64,000 nucleotides of DNA from Pedobacter chitinilyticus (GTDB lineage Bacteria > Bacteroidota > Bacteroidia > Sphingobacteriales > Sphingobacteriaceae): contig NZ_QMHN01000004.1 in NCBI RefSeq assembly GCF_003313385.1, positions 312,531-376,530 on the forward strand. Reading direction: 5' to 3'. A program made the translations under genes and the position numbers. Numbering within the stretch: the first letter of the stretch is position 1; each line of letters begins with the position of its first letter. This document shows positions 45,951-55,800 of this stretch, piece after piece. Below the pieces are notes generated by a model. The model did no database searches. It was not told the DNA's origin and saw only the letters and a list, made by a program, of their open reading frames with translations.

Positions 45951-47561
45951 TTATTGGTTTTCTGGGTTTTCAAGGTCGTATCTGCATTTCAATCCATCTT
46001 CAGTCATGATTGATTCGCGGTAAGGCTCCTTATGTTCACCTTGACTGTCGCGGCACCAATAATATTGATAAAAGCTCCAGTACCTGTGGGTGTTTTCATT
46101 GATCAGAACACGGCTACCTACAGGGATTTTTAATTGAATATGTACGCTTTGATCACGCCAAGGCATATTTTTCTTAAACTGTATGTTAGGGCTGAACACT
46201 AGTGAAGAGTCTTTTTGAACAAACTTGTAATCGATATTTTGTACGTGTTTTAGTGCCGTTTGAAAGTCTCTACCTTGCGATTCGTAAGTAGCGGTAATTG
46301 AAGCTTTGTTATCAAGACTTTTGGTGATTTCAAAACTTACACTTCTAGGATCTCTAAATGGACCGCCATTATCATAGTTGTCCACAATAATTCTGTTGCC
46401 AATATTGATGTCCTCCAAATGATAGCGAATACTGTCTTCTTTGTTAAATACCATGCTTTTGTCTACGTCAATTACATAGGTTTGGTATTGTTTTAGGTCG
46501 GTTTGCTGTACCAGTTGTGCTTCCTCTTTAAATTCGCCTAAAATTTTAGCGGTATAATAGCCTGATGCACCGGCACCGATTAACCATAGGATCAATAAGG
46601 CAAACCAAATGTATTTACTGATTTCTATCCTGTTGTTGATGACTTTTAAAGCAAAAAGTACCAGGGCCAAAATGGGAATGAAGAAAGTAAGAAAAGCATT
46701 AACGATTAAACCTTCTCTGAAAGGTGTGTTAATCACGCTTAAAGGGAAAGTTTGATAAGCGCTGTCATCCCAGAAGCCAAGTAACATTCCCAAGAAGACG
46801 ATTAATGTAATTAGACAGCCAAAACCAAACACGATGATGAAGATGGCAATGCCTTTTCCGAAAATTTTAAAAATGCCCCTGATCAATCGGCCAAACATTT
46901 TGATGATATCGGTAATGAAATTGCTTGATTTTTTGACCACTGGTGCTAAATGGTCGTTAGCGGATTTCATATTGGCTTTTAAAGCAGCTAGCTCTTCGTC
47001 AAAGCTCTTTTTGTAGCCGTATAAATTAGTAGCTTCACCTTTCATTTCCATCCGTTCCGATCTGGTAGCTGCTCTAGGGATAGCAATCCAAAGGATCAGG
47101 TAAACCAAAATTCCAGTTCCGGCGACAAACATCAATAAGAAAAAGGCTAAGCGTAACCAGCGAGCTTCCATGTTGAGGTAGTGAGATAAACCAGCGCACA
47201 CACCAGCAATCACACCTTCTTCGGTATCACGGTATAATTTTTTAGGACTGTTATAATTGCCGTATGGGTTGTCGTATTTTACTTCTTCCTCTTCTTCGCC
47301 AACAAAATCTTGTACGCTGCCCATTTGAGCAATTACGCCTTGTACATCGGCAACGTCTATCACTTGTTTTTGTCCTTTTTGCAATATTTCTGCAAACATT
47401 TCGGCAATACGGTTCTCAATGTCCTTTACAATCTCGAAATCGTCTGCACTTTTGGCAAAATGTTGTTTAATCTCGTTTAGGTAAACCATTAATATTTCAT
47501 AAGCCTCTTCCTCAATATGGATGATGGAGTTGCCTATGTTAATGATAATTGTCTTGTTCAT
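45951..47561 (-). CDS. PspC-domain membrane protein
   Basis: 536 residues. Residues 1-~90 are a helical cytosolic part (HIEEEAYEILMVYLNEIKQH). A PspC domain lies at ~108-170 (KLYRDTEEGVIAGVCAGLSH, then LVYLILWIAIP). Three to four further helices run to ~345 (IAIFIIVFGFGCLITLIVFL, LTFFIPILALVLFALKV, YIWFALLILWLIGAGASGYY). A ~190-residue beta-rich extracytoplasmic domain ends the protein. PspC proteins are tied to membrane-stress responses. It starts 45 nt downstream of padR, a pairing common in Bacteroidota, and is probably controlled by it. Confidence 0.9.
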   Translation of the reverse strand: MNKTIIINIGNSIIHIEEEAYEILMVYLNEIKQHFAKSADDFEIVKDIENRIAEMFAEILQKGQKQVIDVADVQGVIAQMGSVQDFVGEEEEEVKYDNPYGNYNSPKKLYRDTEEGVIAGVCAGLSHYLNMEARWLRLAFFLLMFVAGTGILVYLILWIAIPRAATRSERMEMKGEATNLYGYKKSFDEELAALKANMKSANDHLAPVVKKSSNFITDIIKMFGRLIRGIFKIFGKGIAIFIIVFGFGCLITLIVFLGMLLGFWDDSAYQTFPLSVINTPFREGLIVNAFLTFFIPILALVLFALKVINNRIEISKYIWFALLILWLIGAGASGYYTAKILGEFKEEAQLVQQTDLKQYQTYVIDVDKSMVFNKEDSIRYHLEDINIGNRIIVDNYDNGGPFRDPRSVSFEITKSLDNKASITATYESQGRDFQTALKHVQNIDYKFVQKDSSLVFSPNIQFKKNMPWRDQSVHIQLKIPVGSRVLINENTHRYWSFYQYYWCRDSQGEHKEPYRESIMTEDGLKCRYDLENPENQ

Positions 47562-47606
47562 GGTCTTATTCTTTATAGTGGTAGGCCACTAGCGTTTGTT
47601 TTCTGT

Positions 47607-47954
47607 TTATTGTTCTGTGGTTGGGTTAGCTCCCTGTTGCGAGGTTGTAATGGCGTAAACCAGCTCGTGCCAAGTGGTGTCTAATTGAGTAAGGATTTGG
47701 CGACCTTCTGGAGTGAGTACATAGTATTTACGTGGAGGACCAGAGGTTGATTCGACCCAGTTGTAGCTCAATAAGCCATTGTTCTTTAGACGAGTAAGAA
47801 GAGGATATAAGGTACCCTCAACTACCAGTAGTTTTGCCCGCTTCAGCTCGGCAATTATATCGGACGCATAAATCTCTCCTCGGGAGATGATTAAAAGCAC
47901 ACAGTATTCGAGTATGCCTTTGCGCATTTGGGTTTGCGTATTCTCTGCTATCAT
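47607..47954 (-). CDS. PadR-family transcriptional repressor
   Basis: 115 residues from the ATG at 47954. The longer frame to 47990 would start inside the operator and upstream of the -7 box, so it is rejected. Winged-helix domain: MRKGILEYCVLLIISRGEIY, ASDIIAELKRAKLLVVEGTL, YPLLTRLKNNGLLSYNW, GPPRKYYVLTPEGRQIL. It probably represses its own operon with the PspC gene via the palindrome at 47980. The inducing ligand or stress is unknown. Confidence 0.93.
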   Translation of the reverse strand: MIAENTQTQMRKGILEYCVLLIISRGEIYASDIIAELKRAKLLVVEGTLYPLLTRLKNNGLLSYNWVESTSGPPRKYYVLTPEGRQILTQLDTTWHELVYAITTSQQGANPTTEQ

Positions 47955-47958
47955 AATA

Positions 47959-47966
47959 CAAAGATA
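47959..47966 (-). promoter_or_regulatory. -7 box of padR-pspC
   Basis: TATCTTTG on the minus strand (47966 to 47959), four bases from the ATG at 47954, so the message is near-leaderless. It fixes the start of PadR. Confidence 0.6.
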
Positions 47967-47979
47967 TATGTTTAATAAT

Positions 47980-48000
47980 GTACTATGCAATACATAGTAC
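47980..48000. promoter_or_regulatory. PadR operator palindrome
   Basis: GTACTATG (47980-47987) and CATAGTAC (47993-48000) are exact complements around CAATA. It lies 13 nt upstream of the -7 box, over the -33 region, the expected place for autorepression. ATGTATTGCAT-like half-sites are typical of PadR. Confidence 0.75.
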
Positions 48001-48286
48001 TATAAATTATTTCGTTTAGTGTATTAAGTTGTTGATTTACAATGAAATAATTTTTAATTAGAATTGAAAAAATTTTATGAATGTTTTCGAAAAAGCCAGA
48101 AAAAGCTAGAAAAGTTTACTTGATTTTTTGAAAAGAGGACCTCTGTTTTGAATGAAATGGAATGACCAATTTTAAATTTTCACCTTCGCGTTAAAGATTT
48201 TTTTAACCGCTAAGAAAGGAGAAGGTACACTAAGAACGCAAAGGCTGGACGCTTTGATGTTTATGTTCGGCGTAGGTTGTTAACTA

Positions 48287-48352
48287 AACCCGATAATAAC
48301 GGAAAGCCCACAGTGAGCGTAGCGAGCGAGGACTTGAAGTGGATAGCGGGGC
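48287..48352. repeat. Structured CCCG-type intergenic repeat, copy 2
   Basis: Begins AACCCGATAATAACGGAAAG and ends TGGATAGCGGGGCT, with an inner GAGCGTAGCGAGCGAG palindrome-like part and GAGGACTTG. It shares order and key blocks with 39681-39757. Apart from it, 48001-48420 shows only AT-rich filler and CTAAGAACGCAAAGG-type repeats. Confidence 0.65.
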
Positions 48353-48420
48353 TACATTTGATGAAGCGTACTAAAGTTCTTTTTCTAGTTAAAAAATTAG
48401 TGTTTTAAGGAAAGTGACAG

Positions 48421-50028
48421 TTATGAACCCAAGTAGGAAAGTGCCTGTTTAATCATGGCATCGTTAAGGTTGTGGGCCTTATAATAGCCATTATCTCCTA
48501 AATAATACTTATAAAGCATTAACTTTAAGTTTTTATAAATGAGTGGCCTTGAGGCGATAAGCTGTTTTGTGTCAATAGGGATTTTCTTGCCTTCCACATA
48601 TTTCAGGAAATCTACATAATCCTTATCGGAAATATTGAAAACACTCACGGCTTTATTAAGGTAATCAGCGGTATAGCGATCAGCTAATATGTCAAATACA
48701 AAATCTACAAACACCTTTTTTTGCACAAGCGTAGCATAAAATTTGTTGTAGCCAATGGTGTCCAGCTTTACATAAATGTCAGGTTGGATACCGCCACCAG
48801 CAAATATTTTTTTGCCATCTTTTAGGATATATGGCATATTGTTCATCAGGCTATCGGCTTTTGGTGCGTCAGAGGTAAGCTCGCCGCTATTGTATCTGTC
48901 TTCAATATCATTTTGGTAGGCTTTGTAACCTCGTTTGTAAGGTTTTTGTATGCTTCGACCCAAAGGGGTATAGTAACGGGCAATGGTGAGGTTGAGAGCT
49001 GAACCGTCTTCAAAGGCGAATTGCTCTTGCACCAAGCCTTTGCCAAAAGACCTGCGTCCTATAATGATTCCACGATTGAGGTCTTGTATGGCTCCTGCAA
49101 AAATTTCACTGGCTGAGGCAGAGTTTTCGTTAATGAGGACTGCTAATTTACCTTGTTCAAACTCGCCACCACCTGTGGTAAAGTAATCTGTACGAGGGTC
49201 ATGTTTGCCTTGGGTGTATACAATCAATTTATTTTCGGGTAAAAACTGGTTAGCTAATGAGGTGGCCGCTGTAAGATAACCGCCGCCATTATCCCTTAAA
49301 TCTAACACCATTTTCTTCATGCCTTTTGCCTTCAGGTTTTTAACCGTATTGCCAAAATCGGTATCGGTAGTTGCACCAAACTTGCTAATTCTAATGTAAG
49401 CCGTTTCTGGGTTCATCATGTAGGCGGCATCAATACTGCTTACCTCCACTTTGCCGCGTTTAACATTGAGCAATACAGGCGTGGTAGTGCCTGGATGCAA
49501 GACGGTTAGTTGTACAGTGGTGCCTTTTTTGCCTTTTATTCTACCCATCATGGCCGATCGAGGTAAACTGCGACCGCTCACTACGGTAGTGTCTACTTTT
49601 AAGATTTTATCACCTTGTCTGATCCCACTCGAAAAAGCTGGCCCATCTTTAATCACATTGGTGACTAATAAAGTATCGTTAAGGATATAGTATTCAACAC
49701 CTACGCCTTCAAAATTACCTTCTAAAGTTTCGGAAAGTTCAAATGCTTCGGTAGGGGGAAGGTAGGCGCTATGTGGATCTAGTTGGTGAAGAAGACTGTC
49801 GATAGGCAAATGTTTTAAACTATCTGCATTGATGTCGTCAACATATTTTTTTTTGATGATGTGGATGATGTCGTCGACTTTTTCTTCCTCGGTATTGGCG
49901 TACCTGATATCCTTTTGGACCTGAAATCCTTGGTCCTTTAAAAATCTGTAGCCCAAATACATGCCGCCAATTAACGTTACGCAATAGGCTAACGCAATTA
50001 ATAAGTTGAGGCTAGTACTTTTTTTCAT
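48421..50028 (-). CDS. S41 family C-terminal processing peptidase
   Basis: 535 residues. One N-terminal membrane anchor (LLIALAYCVTLIGGMYLGY, 9-28), so it faces the periplasm. A PDZ domain lies at ~105-190 (GNFEGVGVEYYIL, SGIRQGDKILKV). The protease core has LRDNGGGYL (245-252), nucleophile region NSASASEI with likely Ser305, and Lys330 in SFGKG, forming a Ser/Lys dyad. It degrades or trims exported proteins from their C-terminus. A TACCTTTG -7 box 14 nt before the ATG on the minus strand (about 50050-50043) drives it. Single gene. Confidence 0.94.
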   Translation of the reverse strand: MKKSTSLNLLIALAYCVTLIGGMYLGYRFLKDQGFQVQKDIRYANTEEEKVDDIIHIIKKKYVDDINADSLKHLPIDSLLHQLDPHSAYLPPTEAFELSETLEGNFEGVGVEYYILNDTLLVTNVIKDGPAFSSGIRQGDKILKVDTTVVSGRSLPRSAMMGRIKGKKGTTVQLTVLHPGTTTPVLLNVKRGKVEVSSIDAAYMMNPETAYIRISKFGATTDTDFGNTVKNLKAKGMKKMVLDLRDNGGGYLTAATSLANQFLPENKLIVYTQGKHDPRTDYFTTGGGEFEQGKLAVLINENSASASEIFAGAIQDLNRGIIIGRRSFGKGLVQEQFAFEDGSALNLTIARYYTPLGRSIQKPYKRGYKAYQNDIEDRYNSGELTSDAPKADSLMNNMPYILKDGKKIFAGGGIQPDIYVKLDTIGYNKFYATLVQKKVFVDFVFDILADRYTADYLNKAVSVFNISDKDYVDFLKYVEGKKIPIDTKQLIASRPLIYKNLKLMLYKYYLGDNGYYKAHNLNDAMIKQALSYLGS

Positions 50029-50190
50029 CAGTTTGGATAGTGCAAAGGTACTAAAATTAGTTGCTTGTAAAAAAAGAACGTATAAATTACCATTTAGTTT
50101 TTTAATAATTTATGCCGATATTTGAAAATTCTTGCAAGATATTGCGGTTATGTGCAAATTTGTGAGAAGAAAAACCTATTTTTAATTTAA

Positions 50191-50994
50191 ATGAAAAGAG
50201 TAACCGAACAGGAATCTAAATACAAAGACATTGATAAAATGTCGGTAATTGAAGTTTTGAAAGGCATTAACGAAGAGGATAAGCTTGTTCCTCTGGCTGT
50301 TGAGAAGGCTTTACCACAGATAGAGAAACTGGCTACAGCTGTTGCCGAAAGAATGAAAAATGGTGGTAGGTTATTTTATATTGGCGCAGGTACTAGCGGA
50401 AGGCTAGGCGTAGTTGATGCATCAGAGTGCCCTCCAACTTTTGGTGTACCATTTGATTGGGTGGTAGGCATCATTGCTGGTGGTGATAGTGCCATCCGTA
50501 AAGCAGTTGAGTTTGCTGAAGATGACGAAAAACAAGCTTGGATTGATCTTCAGGAATATGATATCAACGAAAAGGATTCGCTAGTAGGTTTGGCGGCATC
50601 TGGTACTACCCCTTACGTGGTTGGTGGTTTGGAAGAAGCTAGAAAACATGGGGTATTAACGGGTTGTATCATCTGTAATGAAGGTGGTCCTGTTGTTGCG
50701 GTATCTGATTATCCTGTGGAAGTAGTTGTTGGACCAGAGTTTTTAACGGGCTCCACTCGCATGAAATCAGGAACAGCGCAAAAATTAGTGCTCAACATGT
50801 TAAGTACTACCGTGATGATTCAATTGGGACGTGTAAAGGGGAATAAAATGGTAGATATGCAGTTGACTAACCACAAATTGGTGGATAGGGGCACGCATAT
50901 GGTGATGGAAGAATTGAATATTGGCGAGGAACAAGCTGCTGAACTTTTGAGTAAGTATGGTAGTGTGCGTAAAGCCGTAGAGGCTAGCAGATAA
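50191..50994 (+). CDS. murQ: N-acetylmuramic acid 6-phosphate etherase
   Basis: Splits the lactyl ether of MurNAc-6-phosphate to GlcNAc-6-phosphate and D-lactate in peptidoglycan recycling. 267 residues, slightly short of the ~300 usual. SIS-domain signatures: YIGAGTSGRLGVVDASECPP, GIIAGGDSAIRKAVE, GLAASGTTPYVVGGL, and EFLTGSTRMKSGTAQKLVLNM. Catalytic glutamates are retained in ASECPP and in AEDDE. The C-terminal helical domain is a little truncated compared with E. coli MurQ. Strong terminator follows. Confidence 0.95.
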   Translation: MKRVTEQESKYKDIDKMSVIEVLKGINEEDKLVPLAVEKALPQIEKLATAVAERMKNGGRLFYIGAGTSGRLGVVDASECPPTFGVPFDWVVGIIAGGDSAIRKAVEFAEDDEKQAWIDLQEYDINEKDSLVGLAASGTTPYVVGGLEEARKHGVLTGCIICNEGGPVVAVSDYPVEVVVGPEFLTGSTRMKSGTAQKLVLNMLSTTVMIQLGRVKGNKMVDMQLTNHKLVDRGTHMVMEELNIGEEQAAELLSKYGSVRKAVEASR

Positions 50995-51015
50995 ACGAAC
51001 TGCTTCGATATACTA

Positions 51016-51084
51016 ATTAGCCACAGATACACAGATGTTGTTATTGTAAAAAATAAAATCTGTGTATTTGTGGCTAATCTTTTT
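51016..51084 (+). terminator. murQ terminator with long stem
   Basis: ATTAGCCACAGATACACAGA and its complement at 51058-51078 form a 21-bp stem with one G-T pair and a 21-nt loop, then C and six T. A partial relative (GAGCCACAGATATACAGAT) lies near 27667. Confidence 0.85.
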
Positions 51085-51121
51085 TGAGCTGTTCCGTTCC
51101 CGTTCGTACGGGATAAAATCG

Positions 51122-51129
51122 TAAATTTG
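51122..51129 (+). promoter_or_regulatory. -7 box of the 51134 gene
   Basis: TAAATTTG, four bases before the ATG at 51134; near-leaderless layout. Confidence 0.5.
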
Positions 51130-51133
51130 CCTC

Positions 51134-51700
51134 ATGCACGAAATTGAACCATATTATCAATGGAGAGACGACTATATCGCTGCTGAAGACGAGCGTTCGC
51201 CTTTTTATAATACTGAATACTCGGAGTTTTACTACGATAAACAGCTGTATAATTTTCTCATTCATCCCCAATGGGACCATTTTGGTTCTAACACGCTTTA
51301 CCTTAAAGTACTCTATGTTGACTACGATAGGGAATACGCCATCATCGAATTGATAGGGGAATGGAATGACGCCATTACCAATGATATCATGATTTTAAAA
51401 AGAGAAATTTTAGAATTGATGATAGATGAAGGAATCAACAAATTCATCCTTATTGGAGAAAATGTTTTGAATTTCCACGCTTCTGATGATAGTTATTATG
51501 AAGAATGGTTTCAGGATGTAGAGGATGGTTGGATTGCGGGCATCAACTTTCATGAACACGTGATTAGAGAGTTCAGAGATCACAGTATCGATTACTACAT
51601 CAACTTTGGCGGCGAACTGGACGAACTACACTGGAGAAAGCTAAAACCGCTACAGTTTTACAAAAAAGTTGAGGAACTGCTGACAAAAAGATTAAACTAA
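51134..51700 (+). CDS. Conserved-looking acidic protein of unknown function
   Basis: 188 residues, no signal peptide or membrane segment. Very acidic and aromatic (MHEIEPYYQWRDDYIAAEDE; EWFQDVEDGWIAGINFHEHV), with a central Rossmann-like beta-alpha alternation (NTLYLKVLYVDY, YAIIELIGEW, INKFILIGENVLNF). I recall such proteins as widespread in Sphingobacteriia without a function. It lies 38 nt upstream of the BI-1 gene on the same strand, so the two may be co-transcribed. Confidence 0.75.
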   Translation: MHEIEPYYQWRDDYIAAEDERSPFYNTEYSEFYYDKQLYNFLIHPQWDHFGSNTLYLKVLYVDYDREYAIIELIGEWNDAITNDIMILKREILELMIDEGINKFILIGENVLNFHASDDSYYEEWFQDVEDGWIAGINFHEHVIREFRDHSIDYYINFGGELDELHWRKLKPLQFYKKVEELLTKRLN

Positions 51701-51737
51701 AATTGTATTTTTATCCGTCAACCAATTTAAATTAATA

Positions 51738-52493
51738 ATGGAACAACAAAATTATCAATATCAAGACAATTCGGTTTTTGTACAAGAAAAATCGGTTTCT
51801 AAAAAATTCTTTGCTAACGTTTTCACTTGGATGTTTGTTGCTTTAAGTTTATCCACTGTAGCAGCTTACTTATTTAGTACAAACGAGGGTTTAATGCAAT
51901 ATTTAATCACCTTTAATCCAGAGACAGGTAAAGGCGGCATGTCTATTTTTGGATATATTGCCATGTTTGCTCCGCTAGGCTTAGTGTTAACCATGGGTTT
52001 TGGGTTAAGCAGATTGTCATATGGCGCTCTGGTAGGTATCTTTATTTTATATTCTGTATTAACAGGTATCAGTTTAAGTTTCATTCTTTTGGCATATACC
52101 TCTGGTTCTGTAGTAAGTTGTTTTGCCGCTGCTGCAGGGATATTTGGTATTATGGCATTTATGGGCTACACTACAAATATCGATTTAAGTAAATTTGGAC
52201 CTATTTTAATGGTGGGTGTTATCGGCTTGGTTGTCGCAAGTTTGATTAATATGTTTATCCAAAGCGAACAATTTAGCTTAGTGATGGCGTTTATCGGTAT
52301 TGCTGTATTTACTGCTTTAACCGCTTATGACGTACAGAAAATTAAAAGAATTGGTGAGGGCTTGGAGACAAATGGAGAACAGGCATTGCAAGTGGAGAGC
52401 AGAAAGATGGCTATTGTTGCTGCTTTGTCTTTATATTTAGACTTTTTGAACATCTTCCTTTTCTTGCTACGTATCTTCGGAAGCAGAAAATAA
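51738..52493 (+). CDS. Bax inhibitor-1/YccA family membrane protein
   Basis: 251 residues, seven membrane helices from ~25 to the end (FANVFTWMFVALSLSTVAAY; GYIAMFAPLGLVLTMGFG; AIVAALSLYLDFLNIFLFLL). The C-terminal LYLDFLNIFLFLLRIFG is the family hallmark, holding the pH-sensing Asp in the di-aspartyl region, and AYDVQKI precedes it. BI-1 proteins leak calcium or protons, and some modulate FtsH. Terminator 26 nt downstream, before the SAM-riboswitch operon. Confidence 0.93.
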   Translation: MEQQNYQYQDNSVFVQEKSVSKKFFANVFTWMFVALSLSTVAAYLFSTNEGLMQYLITFNPETGKGGMSIFGYIAMFAPLGLVLTMGFGLSRLSYGALVGIFILYSVLTGISLSFILLAYTSGSVVSCFAAAAGIFGIMAFMGYTTNIDLSKFGPILMVGVIGLVVASLINMFIQSEQFSLVMAFIGIAVFTALTAYDVQKIKRIGEGLETNGEQALQVESRKMAIVAALSLYLDFLNIFLFLLRIFGSRK

Positions 52494-52518
52494 GCTCATT
52501 TTCCAGAATATTATATCG

Positions 52519-52544
52519 AAGGCCGTGCAAATTTGCATGGCCTT
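52519..52544 (+). terminator. BI-1 gene terminator
   Basis: AAGGCCGTGCAAA (52519-52531) pairs with TTTGCATGGCCTT (52532-52544) with one or two mismatches, followed by a T-rich tail. Confidence 0.7.
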
Positions 52545-52576
52545 TGTAATTTTATTTGGTTGTGCTACTGATATTT

Positions 52577-52607
52577 TTGGAAATGATAAGCGGATGTTGC
52601 ACCTTTG
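52577..52607 (+). promoter_or_regulatory. Promoter of the metH operon
   Basis: TTG at 52577-52579, a 20-nt spacer, then CACCTTTG (52600-52607), one base off TAnnTTTG. Transcription would start near 52613, exactly at the first helix of the SAM-I riboswitch. Confidence 0.6.
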
Positions 52608-52612
52608 CATTG

Positions 52613-52712
52613 CTTATTAAGAAAGACGGAGGGACTAGACCCAAGGAAGTCTTAGCAACCTGTGCCAACAAGGTGCTAATTTCTAATCTCAGCAGTGGCG
52701 AGAGAAGATAAG
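52613..52712 (+). promoter_or_regulatory. SAM-I (S-box) riboswitch
   Basis: A ~100-nt aptamer ahead of metH. P1 is CTTATT (52613-52618) with GATAAG (52707-52712). In between are the hallmark GACGGAGGGACTAGACCC, the pseudoknot/SAM pocket AGCAACCTGT, AAGGTGCTAATTTC and GCGAGAGAAGATAAG. It senses S-adenosylmethionine, the end product of the methionine cycle. The switch output is discussed under the hairpin at 52770. Confidence 0.93.
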
Positions 52713-52769
52713 TTTAAGGGAACATCCATTCCAATACTTTTAGAGTAAGCCAATAGATTTGAGTAAAGC

Positions 52770-52819
52770 GTATTGCGTATTGCGATATGGCTCTTTACAC
52801 AAATCTCTATACGCAATAC
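52770..52819 (+). promoter_or_regulatory. Hairpin next to the metH start codon (putative riboswitch expression platform)
   Basis: GTATTGCGTAT (52770-52780) pairs perfectly over 11 bp with ATACGCAATAC (52809-52819), ending 3 nt before the ATG at 52823. There is no T tract, so translational rather than transcriptional control is likely. A second option pairs GTAAAG (52763-52768) with CTTTAC. Confidence 0.55.
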
Positions 52820-52822
52820 TGA

Positions 52823-55800
52823 ATGAGTCGCATTAGAGAAGAACTAGAGAAACGTATTTTAATTATAGATGGTGCCATGGGCACCATGATACAGCGTTAT
52901 ACCCTAACCGAAGAAGATTTTAGAGGCGAGCGTTTTGCCAACCATACCTGTGATGTAAAAGGCAACAACGATCTATTGAATATTACTCGTCCAGATATTA
53001 TCAAAGCCATACACACCGAGTATTTGGAAGCTGGTGCTGATATTGTGGAAACGAATACTTTTAGTACGCAACGCATTTCCATGGCCGATTACCAAATGGA
53101 AGAGCTGTCGTACGAATTGAGCTACGAAGGCGCGAGGATTGCTAAAGAAGCAACTACCGAATTTATGGCTAAATTTCCTGATAGGAAGTGTTTTGTTGCG
53201 GGCGCTATTGGTCCAACCAACCGTACCCTTTCACTGTCGCCAGATGTAAATGACCCAGGTTTCAGGGCCATTTCATACGATGAACTTTTTGATGCTTACT
53301 ACGAGCAAATCAGAGGTTTGGTAGATGGAGGTTCGGATGTATTGCTTATCGAAACTATTTTTGATACCCTAAATGCAAAAGTGGCCATTGCTGCCATTAA
53401 ACAATACGAAGAAGTAGTAGGTAAAAAGCTCGAGATCATGATTTCGGGCACCATTACAGATGCTTCAGGTAGAACCTTATCTGGACAAACTGCAGAGGCA
53501 TTTTTAAATTCTGTAGCTCACGCTAACCCCTTGAGTATTGGTTTTAACTGTGCTTTGGGCGCAAAAGAAATGCGTCCGCACATTGAAGAGCTGGCCGCTA
53601 AAGCTGCTTGCTATGTTTCCGCCTATCCAAATGCAGGTTTGCCTAACGAGTTCGGTGCTTATGATGAGTTACCACATGAAACGGCACATTTGGTAGATGA
53701 TTTCATCACCTCTGGTTTTGTGAATATCGTTGGTGGTTGCTGTGGAACTACGCCAGACCATATTGGCTGTATTGCTAAAAAGGCAGCAGCGGCACATCCA
53801 AGGAAAATTCCAACTATCGCTCCTTATTTACGCTTAAGCGGATTGGAGCCTGTAACCATCACTCCCGAGAGCATTTTTGTAAACGTGGGCGAGAGGACCA
53901 ACATCACGGGCTCGCCTAAGTTCTCTAAATTGATTTTAGGTGGCGATTATGAAGCAGCACTAGCTGTAGCCTTACAGCAGGTAGAGGGTGGTGCGCAAAT
54001 TATCGACGTAAACATGGATGAGGGAATGATTGATTCGGAGGCGGCGATGACCAAATTCTTGAATCTGATTGCGTCTGAACCAGATATTGCCAAATTGCCC
54101 ATCATGGTCGACTCCTCTAAATGGACCGTCATTGAAGCTGGATTAAAATGCTTGCAAGGAAAAGGCATTGTTAACTCTATTTCTTTAAAAGAAGGCGAAG
54201 AAATTTTTAAGGCCAATGCCCGTAAAATTATGCGCTACGGTGCTGCGGTGGTGGTGATGGCATTTGACGAGCAAGGTCAGGCAGATAACTATGACCGTAG
54301 GGTAGAAATATGTACTCGTAGTTATCGCATTTTGGTAGACGAAATTGGTTTCCCACCACAGGACATCATCTTTGACCCTAACATTTTAACGGTAGCTACA
54401 GGGTTAGAAGAACATAATAACTATGCAGTAGATTTTATTGAGGCTACCCGTTGGATCAAACAAAATTTACCACATGCCAAAGTAAGCGGCGGGGTATCTA
54501 ATATTTCTTTCTCCTTTAGAGGAAATAATGTGGTTCGTGAGGCCATGCACTCGGCATTTTTGTACCATGCCATCCATGCAGGACTGGATATGGGAATTGT
54601 AAATGCGGGGATGTTGGAAGTTTACCAAGAAATTGAACCCGAGCTTTTAGAACGGGTGGAAGACGTACTCTTAAACCGTAGAGATGATGCTACCGAAAGG
54701 TTGGTGGAGTTTGCGGAGACGGTAAAAAATAAAGGCAAAGTTGTGGTAAAAGATGAAGCATGGCGTCAAGGCACTGTGGAAGAACGTTTATCACATTCTT
54801 TAGTAAAAGGCATTGTAGAATTTTTAGATGATGATGTAGAAGAAGCCCGCCAGAAGTATTCTAGGCCAATTCAGGTGATTGAAGGCCCGTTGATGGACGG
54901 GATGAATATTGTTGGGGATTTATTTGGTGCTGGAAAAATGTTCCTGCCACAGGTCGTGAAATCGGCAAGGGTAATGAAAAAGGCCGTAGCTTATTTATTG
55001 CCTTTTATTGAGGAAGAGAAATTGGCCAACCCAGATGCTTCACAAGGCTCTTCGGCAGGTAAAATATTATTAGCAACCGTAAAAGGTGATGTACACGATA
55101 TCGGAAAGAACATTGTAGGCGTAGTTTTGGCCTGTAATAACTTCGAGATTGTGGATATGGGCGTAATGGTGCCTGCGCAGGAAATCATTAAAAAAGCTAA
55201 GGAAATTAATGCCGATATTATTGGGTTAAGTGGCTTAATCACGCCATCGTTGGATGAAATGGTGCATTTTGCCAAAGAGATGGAGCGTGAAGGATTTACC
55301 ATTCCGCTGATCGTTGGTGGTGCAACCACTTCTAGAATACATGCGGCGGTGAAAATTGCGCCAAACTATTCTGGTCCTGCTATTCACGTATTAGATGCGT
55401 CTAGAAGTGTGACTGTTTGTAGCACTTTAATGAATGGCGAATTGAGGCAATCGTATATTGACCAAATTAAGGCAGAATACGATAAAGCTCGTGAAGCACA
55501 CTTGAACAAACGTTCCGATAAGCGCTTTAAAACCTTGGAAGAGGCAAGAGCAAACAAGTTCCAGATCGATTTGACACAAGTGGCCGCAGCTCCAAAATTT
55601 ACAGGAACAAAAGTGCTGGAAGATTTTCCTTTGGAAGAATTGCTGCCTTATATCGATTGGACGCCTTTTTTCCATACTTGGGAATTAAGAGGTAGTTACC
55701 CTCGAATTTTCGAAGATAAGAATGTAGGGGATGAGGCTAAAAAGCTTTTTGATGATGCGCAGGCGTTGTTAAAACGTATCGTCGACGAAAAACTATTGAA

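Noticed and set aside
47955..47990. Upstream start for PadR
   Set aside because: It would lie inside the operator and upstream of the -7 box.
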